64,000 nucleotides of DNA from Kiritimatiellia bacterium (GTDB lineage Bacteria > Verrucomicrobiota > Kiritimatiellia > PWTM01): positions 62,001 through 126,000 of the forward strand of contig JAOACR010000009.1 in the NCBI GenBank assembly GCA_026417735.1, written 5' to 3'. The position numbers and the translations under genes are program-made. Positions 34,180 to 42,160 of this stretch are shown here, piece by piece. The number at the start of each line of letters is the position of its first letter. The stretch's first letter is position 1. The notes below the pieces were generated by a model. That model had not been told where the DNA came from, did no database searches, and saw only the letters and a list, made by a program, of their open reading frames with translations.

Positions 34180-35234
34180 CCGCTCCCTCCGCTCCGCATC
34201 GTTTTGCGCGGATCCATCGCATCGCGCGCCGCTTCGCCGATGAAGACCACCAGCATGAAGAGGGTCGAAAGTGCGACAAACGCGGTCAGGCCCAACCAGG
34301 GCGCGTGCAGGTTCGCCTTGCCCTGCTGCAACATTTCTCCCAGCGATGGAGAGCCGGGGGGCAGGCCGAGGCCGAGAAAGTCGAGCGAGGTCAGCATCGT
34401 CAGCGAGCCGGCAAGCTGAAACGGCAGATAGGTCATCGCGGCGACGAGCGCGTTCGGCAGCACATGCCGCAGCGCGATGCGCCACTCCGGCACACCGAGC
34501 GCGCGGGCGGCGCGGACGTACTCGAAGTTGCGCGCGCGCAGCGTCTCCGCGCGCACCACGTGTACGAGACTCATCCACGAAAAGAGCAGCAGAATGCCCA
34601 GCAGCGAGCCAAACCCCGGTTCGATCACGGCGGACATGATGATCAGAATGTAGAGCCGGGGCATCGCACCCCACAGCTCGATCAGCCGCTGGGCAATGAG
34701 ATCCACCCAGCCGCCCGCGTAGCCCTGCCAGAGCCCCAGCAGCGTGCCGATCACCGCGCTGACCACCGTCAGTGCCAGCCCAAAGAGCAGCGAGATCCGC
34801 AGGCCGTGCAGCACCCTCGCCAGCACATCGCGGCCGAGATCGTCGGTGCCGAGCCAGTGGCGTCGGCCTGGCGGCGACGGCGCCGGTTCGGGCGCATCCA
34901 GATCCACGGTGTCGTGCCCGTACGGAATCGGCGGCCAGAGCATCCACCCGCCCCGTGCTCGAATCAGCGTATCGGCGACATACGGGTCGCGAAAGTCCGC
35001 CGCCGTTTCAAACACGCCCCCGAGTTCCGCCTCGCTGACGTTTTGCCACAGCGGCCAGTACCACCGCCCACCCACCCGCACCACCCACGGCCGGTCTGCG
35101 GCCAGCCACGGCGACGCGAGCGCGACCGCGAACAGCAACGTGAACAGCATCGCGGAGACGAATCCCCGCCGGTTTGCGCGGAACGCGGCCCAGCGACGGC
35201 GCGCGAGCGGCGACCATCGGCGGCGCCATCTCAT
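34176..35234 (-). CDS. yejE: Peptide ABC transporter permease YejE
   Basis: A 352-residue DppC/OppC-type permease. Features: an N-terminal helix (FVSAMLFTLLFAVALASPWLA), the YejE-specific periplasmic loop (GGVFETAADFRDPYVADTL, PPIPYGHDTVDLD), HWLGTDDLGRDVLARVLHGLRIS, and the EAA loop EYVRAARALGVPEWRIALRHVLPNA, followed by SLTMLTSLDFLGLGLPPGSPSLGEML. Partner of YejB in peptide import. Its ATG overlaps the yejF stop. Confidence 0.94.
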   Translation of the reverse strand: MRWRRRWSPLARRRWAAFRANRRGFVSAMLFTLLFAVALASPWLAADRPWVVRVGGRWYWPLWQNVSEAELGGVFETAADFRDPYVADTLIRARGGWMLWPPIPYGHDTVDLDAPEPAPSPPGRRHWLGTDDLGRDVLARVLHGLRISLLFGLALTVVSAVIGTLLGLWQGYAGGWVDLIAQRLIELWGAMPRLYILIIMSAVIEPGFGSLLGILLLFSWMSLVHVVRAETLRARNFEYVRAARALGVPEWRIALRHVLPNALVAAMTYLPFQLAGSLTMLTSLDFLGLGLPPGSPSLGEMLQQGKANLHAPWLGLTAFVALSTLFMLVVFIGEAARDAMDPRKTMRSGGSG

Positions 35235-36886
35235 GCGGCCGACCCCTCAATCGCGCGGTAGTCGAACGCCGCCGCGATCAGCGCGCGAGTGTAGGGGGTG
35301 CTGGGCGAACTGAGCACGTCCGCGGTCGGCCCCTGCTCGAGGACATCCCCGCGGCGCAACACGACAATGCGGTGGCAGAGCGCACGCACCACGCGCAGGT
35401 CGTGGCTGATCACCACGAACGCGACTCTCCGCTCGCGCTGAATCGAGCGCAGCAACTGCACGATCTCCGCCTGCAACGACACGTCCAGCGCGGAGGTGGG
35501 CTCGTCGAGCACCAACAGCCGCGGTTCGAGCACCAGCGCCCGCGCCAGCGCAATCCGTTGCCGCTGGCCGCCGGAGAACTCGTGCGGATAGCGGTGGACG
35601 TGCGCGGGCTCCAACCCCAACGCGGTCAGCGCCCGTTCCACCCGCCGCGCACGTTCCGCCGGCGCAAGCCCGGGCTCGTGCACCGCCAACCCCTCGCCGA
35701 CAATCTGGCCCACTGTCATGCGGGGATTCAGCGATGCGAACGGATCCTGAAAGACGATCTGCATCTCCCGCCGCAGCGACCGCAGCGCCGTGCGGGACAG
35801 CGAGGCAAGATCACGGCCCGCATACACGACGCGGCCGGACTGTCGCACGAGGCCGCGCGTCCACAGCCGCAGCAGCGCCAGCGCAGCGGTCGTCTTGCCG
35901 GAGCCGCTCTCGCCCACCAGCCCCACCGACTCCCCCTCCGCCAGCCGCAGGCTGAGGCCCTTGAGCGCCCGCACCGCCCCCACCTCGCGCCGAAGCAGGC
36001 CGCGACGGACCGGAAACTCCACCGTCAGTCCCTCCACCGAGATCACCTCGCGCGCCCCCGCCGGTATCTCCACCGGCCCTCCGGCAGGCACCGATTCCAC
36101 CAGCCGCCGCGTGTAGGGATGCTCTGGCGCGCTCAGCACCCGCTCCGTCGGTCCCTCTTCGACTTTCCGCCCCCGCCACATCACCACGACGCGGTCCGCC
36201 AGCCGGCGCAGCAGCCCCAGATCATGCGTGATCCAGAGCACCGCCATCCCGAGCTCCGCGCGCAGGCGGGCCACCAGCTCCACAATCTGCGCCTGAATCG
36301 TTACGTCGAGCGCGGTGGTCGGTTCGTCCGCGATCAGCAACGATGGCCGGTTGATCAGCGCCATCGCAATCATCACGCGCTGCCGTTCCCCGCCGGAGAG
36401 CTCATGCGGCCACGCGTCCAGGCGCCGCTGCGCCTCGGGCAGGCCCACGCGCCCCAGCCACTCCACGACCTCGCGGCGGACTTCAGCGGGGGGCACTGCG
36501 CGGTGCAGCCGCACCGCCTCCGCAAGCTGCCGGCCGATCGTGTGCAGCGGATTCAGCGAGGTCATCGGTTCCTGAAACACCATGCCGATCTCCCTGCCGC
36601 GGATCGCCCGCAGTTGCGGTTCCGGCAGCTGCAGCAGGTCCCGCGGACGTGCCGGATCGGCCAGCCACTCGATCCGCCCGGCGCGATAGCGGGCCACACC
36701 CTCCAACAGCCGCAGCACAGAAAGCGCGGTCACCGATTTGCCCGACCCGCTTTCACCGACCAGGCCGACCACCTCACCACGCCGCACCTCCAGCGAGAGC
36801 CCATCCACCGCGCGCAGCGGGCCTTCCGGCAGAGCGAACTCGACCGTGAGGTCCTGGACCGCCAGCAGTGGGCCCGGCCGGTTCAT
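35231..36886 (-). CDS. yejF: Peptide ABC transporter double ATPase YejF
   Basis: A 551-residue protein with two complete ABC ATPase domains in tandem. Domain 1: Walker A GESGSGKSVTALSVLRLL, signature HELSGGERQRVMIAMAL, Walker B LLIADEPTTALDV. Domain 2: Walker A GESGSGKTTAALALLRLW, signature HEFSGGQRQRIALARAL, Walker B LLVLDEPTSALDVSL. The oligopeptide-transporter C-terminal extensions (PYTRRLVESVPAG; PYTRALIAAAF) follow each domain. Energises the Yej importer. It begins 4 nt after the M16 peptidase stop, so the two are likely on one transcript. Confidence 0.95.
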   Translation of the reverse strand: MNRPGPLLAVQDLTVEFALPEGPLRAVDGLSLEVRRGEVVGLVGESGSGKSVTALSVLRLLEGVARYRAGRIEWLADPARPRDLLQLPEPQLRAIRGREIGMVFQEPMTSLNPLHTIGRQLAEAVRLHRAVPPAEVRREVVEWLGRVGLPEAQRRLDAWPHELSGGERQRVMIAMALINRPSLLIADEPTTALDVTIQAQIVELVARLRAELGMAVLWITHDLGLLRRLADRVVVMWRGRKVEEGPTERVLSAPEHPYTRRLVESVPAGGPVEIPAGAREVISVEGLTVEFPVRRGLLRREVGAVRALKGLSLRLAEGESVGLVGESGSGKTTAALALLRLWTRGLVRQSGRVVYAGRDLASLSRTALRSLRREMQIVFQDPFASLNPRMTVGQIVGEGLAVHEPGLAPAERARRVERALTALGLEPAHVHRYPHEFSGGQRQRIALARALVLEPRLLVLDEPTSALDVSLQAEIVQLLRSIQRERRVAFVVISHDLRVVRALCHRIVVLRRGDVLEQGPTADVLSSPSTPYTRALIAAAFDYRAIEGSAA

Positions 36887-36890
36887 CGAA

Positions 36891-39833
36891 TCAGAGATCT
36901 TCGATCCGCTCCTCCGGCACCGGCATTGCGCGAAGCTGGTCCCGGTTCGCGATCACACAGGCCGCCGACCGCGCCAGCGACGGTCGCAGCACCGTGGCCG
37001 CGACCTCGCGGATCGCGGCCGCATCCACTCGCAACAGCGCGGCGCGCTCGCGACGCCGGAACTCCTCGTCCTCCCCCCTCAGGTACCGCGCCAGCGCCTC
37101 GCCCACCGCATGAGCCGGCCGGTACGGGCGCTCGAATGGTTTGAGCGTGCCGATCACCGCCTGCTCGACCGCGCCCGGCGAGAGGTCCATCTCCCGTTCC
37201 ACGTGGTCGGGGATGCGCCGGAAAATTTCGAGCGACTGGGCGGGCGTTGGATCCCGATAGCTGGACAGCACGACGACGCCGGACACCGGCGCGTACATCG
37301 CGCCGCAGCCGTACGCACCCCGGCGCACCCGGATCTCGGTCCAGAGATGATCCAGTGTGAGACGGTGGCACAGCACGCGCAGTGCGGCGCTGCGCGGATC
37401 CACCCACGGTACCGCCGGCACCGCGAGCGCGGTGAACGCGACATCCGCGGGCGCCGCAATGCCCTCCAGTTCCACCGGGGGCACCGCCCGCCACGAGGGC
37501 GGTGAGACGGCCGCGGGCTGCGGACAGCGACCGACAAACTCCCGGAACCAGCCGGCGATCGTGTCGATCGCAGCGTCCGATCCCGCCGCCGCAACATGCC
37601 AACGGGCCACCGAGAGCACTCGTCGGCGAACAGCCTCAAACTCCGCGCCCACCGCCTCGCCGTCCCGATCGGCGGCCTCCGCAAACCGGCGCGACGCTCG
37701 AACCACCTCCAACCCGCTCAGCGCCTCCACGCACGCCGCAATCGGGCCGAAGTGCCGCCCCGCCCGGCTGGCCGCATATTTGGTGCCGGAATGCAACACG
37801 TCATCGCGGAGCCCCGACTGCAGCTCGCCGAGCAACGTCTGCACGCGAGGCGGATCCAAGAGATTCGGCGACCACAAGCGGTCCGTGAGCAGATCCAGTG
37901 CCGAACGCAGGCGCTCGTCCAGCGCATATGTGGCGATCATCAGGTAGAGCCGCAGCCGGTCCGGCGTGCCGACGTGGGCGGTCGCCGTGAAGCTGCCGGC
38001 CAAACCACCACAGACCGCTGACTCTCGACGCGCCATCGCCGCGTGATCGAGACCGGCCGCCCCGGTCCGAAACCACAGCGGAACCAGCGGCGTGAGGCGC
38101 ACCCAGTCCTCGGCCGACAGCTCGCTGACGTCGGCCGCCAGCGCCACATATGCGACGCCGCGCGTGAACGTTTCGACCCGCAGCATCGGGCGCCCGCCGA
38201 CGGTTTGCACCGTCGTCGGAAGACGGCGCGGCTCCGGCGAGACGTCCGCCAGCGACAGCCGCGGTAGCGTTGCCAGCGCCTCGGGCGGATTCGGCGCCGC
38301 GGTTCGGGCATCCAGTTCGCGCGTCTCGCGCGCGAGCCGCTCGAGCTCCGCCGGCGACATGGACCGCCGGCGCTCCTCGAGCCGGCGCCTCCACTCCTCC
38401 TCGCGGCGGCGGTTCAGTTCCGGGTCCGGCCGCAGCACCACCGCCACCCGGTGCGGATTCGCGATCAACCACCGCTCTACCGCACGCTCGATGTATCGCG
38501 GCTCTTCGCGCATCCGCTCGCGCAGCACCGCGAGCCGGGAGCGGATCTCGAGCCACGTCCACGGTGAGGCCTCGTACAGCCACATCAGCAGCACGCGATC
38601 CGCAAGCGTCAGCGGAAAGAGTTCCGGGATGTGCAGGGCGCCGAGCTCAAACTGGTGGAACGCGGCGTCGAGCAGCTCGCGGTCGAAGCCTCGGGAGGTT
38701 TCGCGCCGAAGCACATCGAACACCAGCGCCTCGATCTCCCGCGCGCGCGCCGCATCCGTGCCCAGGAGCCCGACTGTGAACGTCGTCTCGCGCCGCGCGG
38801 AGGAATGCTCGCAGAGCACTTCGTCGCCCCAGTGGGTATCTTCCAACGCGCGCCGGAGCGGACAGCCCGCGTGCGCGAGCAGGTAGTGGAACGCGACGCT
38901 CATTGCGACGGACGTCTCGACGTCGTCGCTGGGGTGCGTCAGCCAGTCGATCGTCACCACGCTGCGGCGTTCGGGCGTTTCACCCGGCAGCGCGGGGTAG
39001 GTGGCCTCCACCTGGCGCGGCGCAGTCCAGCGCGGCTGGAGCGGGATCGGCGGCGGGGGCGACCGCCGCGAGAACGAGGCCAACACTTCCTCGTCCAGAA
39101 ATTTTAGGTGAGGTTCGAGCGGCGACGAGGTGTACAGAATCAGATAGGCGTTGGAGGGGTGATAGTAGTTCCGGTGAAACTGTACGAACTGCTCATAGGT
39201 CAGCGACGGGATCGCCTCAGGCCAGCCGCCGGAGTCGCGCCCGGCGGGCGTGTCGGGCAATAGCGCGGCGGTCGCAATCCGGTCCAGCATGCCGTCCAGC
39301 GTGCTGTACGCGCCCTTCATCTCGTTGAACACCACACCGCGGATCACCAGCGGACTGTCCGGTCGGTCCGGGTCTGCCACCGCGAGGTGATGGCCCTCCT
39401 GGCGGAAGTGGTCTTCGGTGAGCAGCGGATGAAAGACCGCGTCGCAGTAGACCGCCATCAGGTTGCGGAAATCGCGGAGGTTCGCGCTCGCGCAGGGGTA
39501 GATCGTCCGGTCGGGCCACGTGATCGCGTTCAGAAAGGTCGCGAGGCTGCTCTTGAGCATTTCCACGAAGGGATCCTTCACCGGGTAGCGCCGCGACCCG
39601 CACAACACGGTGTGCTCGAGGATGTGGGGCAGACCGGTGTCGTCCGGAGGGGGCGTGCGAAACGCGGCGACGAAGAGGTGCTCGTCGTCGCGCACGTCGA
39701 GATGCAACAGGCGCGCGCCACTGCGCTCGTGCGTGAACCGCCGCCCCACCCCATCGATCTCGGGCAGCTCGACGGTCTCCTCCAGCCGAAAACCGTGCAC
39801 CCATCCGTTGAGCTCCGACTTGCGCTCGTTCAT
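36891..39833 (-). CDS. M16C-family metallopeptidase (presequence-protease-like)
   Basis: A 980-residue protein with the M16C (PreP-like) organisation of four homologous alpha/beta modules joined by a long helical hairpin (ERMREEPRYIERAVERWLIANPHRVAVVLRPDPELNRRREEEW). The inverted zinc motif HxxEH is complete at His70, Glu73 and His74 (HILEHTVLCGS), and the third ligand lies about 77 residues on. FNEMKGAYSTLDGM and the HRNYYHPSNAYLILYTS block are family typical. No signal peptide is seen, so it should act in the cytoplasm, degrading imported oligopeptides. The Yej importer genes follow directly, which fits import-then-degrade coupling (inference). Confidence 0.92.
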   Translation of the reverse strand: MNERKSELNGWVHGFRLEETVELPEIDGVGRRFTHERSGARLLHLDVRDDEHLFVAAFRTPPPDDTGLPHILEHTVLCGSRRYPVKDPFVEMLKSSLATFLNAITWPDRTIYPCASANLRDFRNLMAVYCDAVFHPLLTEDHFRQEGHHLAVADPDRPDSPLVIRGVVFNEMKGAYSTLDGMLDRIATAALLPDTPAGRDSGGWPEAIPSLTYEQFVQFHRNYYHPSNAYLILYTSSPLEPHLKFLDEEVLASFSRRSPPPPIPLQPRWTAPRQVEATYPALPGETPERRSVVTIDWLTHPSDDVETSVAMSVAFHYLLAHAGCPLRRALEDTHWGDEVLCEHSSARRETTFTVGLLGTDAARAREIEALVFDVLRRETSRGFDRELLDAAFHQFELGALHIPELFPLTLADRVLLMWLYEASPWTWLEIRSRLAVLRERMREEPRYIERAVERWLIANPHRVAVVLRPDPELNRRREEEWRRRLEERRRSMSPAELERLARETRELDARTAAPNPPEALATLPRLSLADVSPEPRRLPTTVQTVGGRPMLRVETFTRGVAYVALAADVSELSAEDWVRLTPLVPLWFRTGAAGLDHAAMARRESAVCGGLAGSFTATAHVGTPDRLRLYLMIATYALDERLRSALDLLTDRLWSPNLLDPPRVQTLLGELQSGLRDDVLHSGTKYAASRAGRHFGPIAACVEALSGLEVVRASRRFAEAADRDGEAVGAEFEAVRRRVLSVARWHVAAAGSDAAIDTIAGWFREFVGRCPQPAAVSPPSWRAVPPVELEGIAAPADVAFTALAVPAVPWVDPRSAALRVLCHRLTLDHLWTEIRVRRGAYGCGAMYAPVSGVVVLSSYRDPTPAQSLEIFRRIPDHVEREMDLSPGAVEQAVIGTLKPFERPYRPAHAVGEALARYLRGEDEEFRRRERAALLRVDAAAIREVAATVLRPSLARSAACVIANRDQLRAMPVPEERIEDL

Positions 39834-39885
39834 CGAGGGCCTCGTTCGTGGACCGCCGCTGGCCGACGCCGCACGGTGGTCGCTC

Positions 39886-39915
39886 AGAATATCCGGCCAG
39901 CGGCAACGCCCTCAA
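39886..39915 (-). promoter_or_regulatory. Candidate promoter of the M16C-yejFEBA operon
   Basis: On the minus strand TTGAGG (39915-39910), 18-nt spacer, TATTCT (39891-39886). Predicted leader of about 45-50 nt before the ATG at 39833. Confidence 0.45.
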
Positions 39916-39930
39916 GTCACCGCCGGCAAC

Positions 39931-39958
39931 TCGACAACGCAACCGCCAACGCTATCAT
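39931..39958 (+). promoter_or_regulatory. Promoter of tRNA-Tyr
   Basis: TCGACA at 39931-39936, 16-nt spacer, TATCAT at 39953-39958, 14 nt before the mature tRNA 5' end. Confidence 0.6.
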
Positions 39959-39972
39959 CTCGTCTTCGCTCC

Positions 39973-40059
39973 GGTGGGGTACCGAAGCGGCCAAACGGAG
40001 CAGACTGTAAATCTGCCGGCTCTATGCCTTCGAAGGTTCGAATCCTTCCCCCACCACCA
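39973..40059 (+). tRNA. tRNA-Tyr (anticodon GTA)
   Basis: An 87-nt cloverleaf with the long variable arm of a class II tRNA. The acceptor stem GGTGGGG pairs with CCCCACC, the anticodon stem GCAGA/TCTGC encloses loop CTGTAAA with GTA at 40007-40009, and the T arm is GAAGG-TTCGAAT-CCTTC. The CCA end is encoded. Confidence 0.96.
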
Positions 40060-40078
40060 TCCCTTGCGCGCCGCCGGC

Positions 40079-41599
40079 TCAGCGCGGAGGCGTCGCGAAC
40101 AACCGCGACACCGCGGCCGCGTCCAGCAGCCCGTAACCGTAGTGCGGGTCGCGGCCGGGTTCCCCCGCGTCGCTGAGCGCGCGCGTCAACGCTTCGGAGG
40201 CCTGCGCCGGCGTCGCGCCGGGGTTTCGCGCCAGCCACTGGGCCAGCACAGCGGCGGTGTAGGCGGTGGCGGTGGAGGTGCCCGCATAGCGACCGGCCGG
40301 CCCTTCGTAGCCGATGGGAAACTGCGCGGTCGCCGGCGCCGCAACCACGACAAAATCCCCGTGATTCGACTTTTCCCACGGCCGCCCGTCCGGCATCGCG
40401 GCGGCCACCGCAATCACGCCGGGATACCCCGCCGGATAATAGGGCCGACCGACCGGCTCGTTGCCGGCCGCCGCGACGACCAGCAGCCCCCGGCCCTGCG
40501 CCTCCGCGACCGCCGTCCGCAGAAACTCACTCGGCGTTTCCGTGCCCCAGCTCATGCTGATCACCGACGCACCGCTCTCCGACGCGAACGCGATCGCGCG
40601 CAGCAGGTCGAAGTTCGAGGTGACGCCCTCGTCGTCGAACGTTCGAATCGCGAGCACCGGTGTCGCCCCCACCGGCGCGGCCATATCCGGTGCCACCGCG
40701 CCAGAGGCCACCAGAGCCATCTGAGTCCCGTGCCCGACCGGATCCTGGACGGGCTCGCCCGGCCGCACCGCATCCCATGCACCGGCCAGCGCAATGGTCC
40801 AACCGGGCGGCAGGGAAAGACCGGTATCGAGCACCGCGACGCTGCCCACCGCGGAGACCGCACCCACGGCAGGTGCGCCCGCCGCCGCCGCGGCGGAACC
40901 CCCGGGCATCGACGGCGGCGGTAGACGAATCGCGTAGTTCGCCTCCGCTGCCCGCACAATCGGATCGGCCCGCATGCGATCCGCGACGGCCAGCGCATCC
41001 GCACCCCGCGGGAGCCGCAACCGATACACTCCGCCCGGCGCCCAGCCAACCAGCGACGCATCCCACACGCTGAGAAATCTCAGGAACTCCGAGGGCGATG
41101 TCCCGGCCCGCACGCTGACCAGTACCTCACGGTCCACGTGCAACGGGCCCCGACCGTCCGCGCCGCGGGAGAGCTCCAGCCGACGGGGGGGCGGTTCGAT
41201 TGGGCGCGCGCGGTCCGCCCGACCCGGCGCAAACACACGGATCTCGGAGAGCTGCCGGAAGCCCCCCGCAGGGCCGGGCACCACGCTCCAGGACACCATC
41301 GAGTCCAGCGGCGCGATCACCGCCCGCAGCGCCGCGTCCACCTCCCGATCTGGCAGCGCCACGTGAACGCGGCGGTCCGCGGCCGGGTCCATCCACACCC
41401 GCACCCCCAGCCGCGCCAGTTCACCGAGCACCGCCGACAGCGGCTCATCCTCCGCGCGAATCGACAGCCGGTCCCCGCGTAGCGAAACCTCCGCCGCCGG
41501 CAGCCCCACGGCCGCCACCCACACCGCAAGCCCGGCGCGCCGCACCGCGCGTTCCGCGCAACCGGCCGGGCACGACCACTGACGATGCCCTAGGTTCAT
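40079..41599 (-). CDS. Secreted S8 subtilisin-like protease with an N-terminal STN-like domain
   Basis: A 506-residue protein with a signal peptide (RRAGLAVWVAAVGLPAAEV). Residues of about 37-125 look like an STN/secretin-N-type small domain (VSLRGDRLSIRAEDEPLSAVLGELARLGVRVWMDPAADRRVHV...LPDREVDAALRAV). A short propeptide-like region follows (about 155-225). The catalytic domain carries the full triad Asp258 (VLDTGLSLP), His290 (GHGTQMA) and Ser442 (GTSTATAYTAAVLA), with the oxyanion Asn in AAGNEP. STN domains are usual in secretins and TonB receptors, not in subtilases. ATGA overlap with the lipoprotein gene. It is the last gene of the purM-to-protease run. Confidence 0.85.
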   Translation of the reverse strand: MNLGHRQWSCPAGCAERAVRRAGLAVWVAAVGLPAAEVSLRGDRLSIRAEDEPLSAVLGELARLGVRVWMDPAADRRVHVALPDREVDAALRAVIAPLDSMVSWSVVPGPAGGFRQLSEIRVFAPGRADRARPIEPPPRRLELSRGADGRGPLHVDREVLVSVRAGTSPSEFLRFLSVWDASLVGWAPGGVYRLRLPRGADALAVADRMRADPIVRAAEANYAIRLPPPSMPGGSAAAAAGAPAVGAVSAVGSVAVLDTGLSLPPGWTIALAGAWDAVRPGEPVQDPVGHGTQMALVASGAVAPDMAAPVGATPVLAIRTFDDEGVTSNFDLLRAIAFASESGASVISMSWGTETPSEFLRTAVAEAQGRGLLVVAAAGNEPVGRPYYPAGYPGVIAVAAAMPDGRPWEKSNHGDFVVVAAPATAQFPIGYEGPAGRYAGTSTATAYTAAVLAQWLARNPGATPAQASEALTRALSDAGEPGRDPHYGYGLLDAAAVSRLFATPPR

Positions 41600-42156
41600 T
41601 GAAGGGATCGCGCCAACTCCGTGAACGAGTCGCGCACCTCGTTCAACGCCTCTCCCGAGCCCACCATTTTCAAGAAGAGCGTGTCCGTCGGCCGCCGGAC
41701 CACTGCGGCGAGCATCGAGGGCGCATCGGGAGCGTCAGTCGGCAAACGCGAAAAATCGAAAATCCACAGCGGCGCTCCCGCGCGGGTGGTGCCGGCCGTG
41801 CTGGCGGCCAGCCAGGCGAGCCACTCCGGTCCCTCCGCCGACCGACCGATCTGCGCCGCCCAGCGACGCGCGTTCGCCTCGATCCCGCCCGCCTCGCCGG
41901 GCAAAACCGTGAGACTGCATTCGTGCACCGCGCCGCGGACCTCCACCTCGAACGTCGCCCGGCGCATTCCGCCACCCTCGCGCACACGCCAGCCCGGCGG
42001 CAGCTGCCAGACAACAGCCTGCTCTGAAACCACCGGGGCGACCGGCGCCACCGGCGCAGGAGGCGGCTCGCGCCAGCTGCGCACCGACGGCGCCTCGTTC
42101 CGCCCGCATCCGACCAGCGCCAGCGTCGCAAGTCCGATCAGCGCACTCCTGCCCAT
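41596..42156 (-). CDS. Small lipoprotein of unknown function
   Basis: A 186-residue protein with a lipoprotein signal peptide ending in the lipobox LVGC (MGRSALIGLATLALVGCGRN), then a proline-rich spacer (PPPAPVAPVAPVV) and a compact domain (VVWQLPPGWRVREGGGMRRATFEVEV, ANARRWAAQIGRSAEGPEWL, LFLKMVGSGEALNEVRDSFTELARSL). The domain resembles small PVC lipoproteins that begin with a W-x-LP-GW motif, which I cannot assign further. The start at 42156 leaves a 4-nt gap after the SGNH stop; an ATG at 42171 is an alternative. It overlaps the subtilase start. Confidence 0.7.
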   Translation of the reverse strand: MGRSALIGLATLALVGCGRNEAPSVRSWREPPPAPVAPVAPVVSEQAVVWQLPPGWRVREGGGMRRATFEVEVRGAVHECSLTVLPGEAGGIEANARRWAAQIGRSAEGPEWLAWLAASTAGTTRAGAPLWIFDFSRLPTDAPDAPSMLAAVVRRPTDTLFLKMVGSGEALNEVRDSFTELARSLQ

Positions 42157-42160
42157 GGCG

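Noticed and set aside
35174-37144. Open frame of 656 codons on the plus strand
   Set aside because: Antisense to yejF with two complete ABC ATPase domains. The frame itself is a low-complexity product of GC-rich codons.
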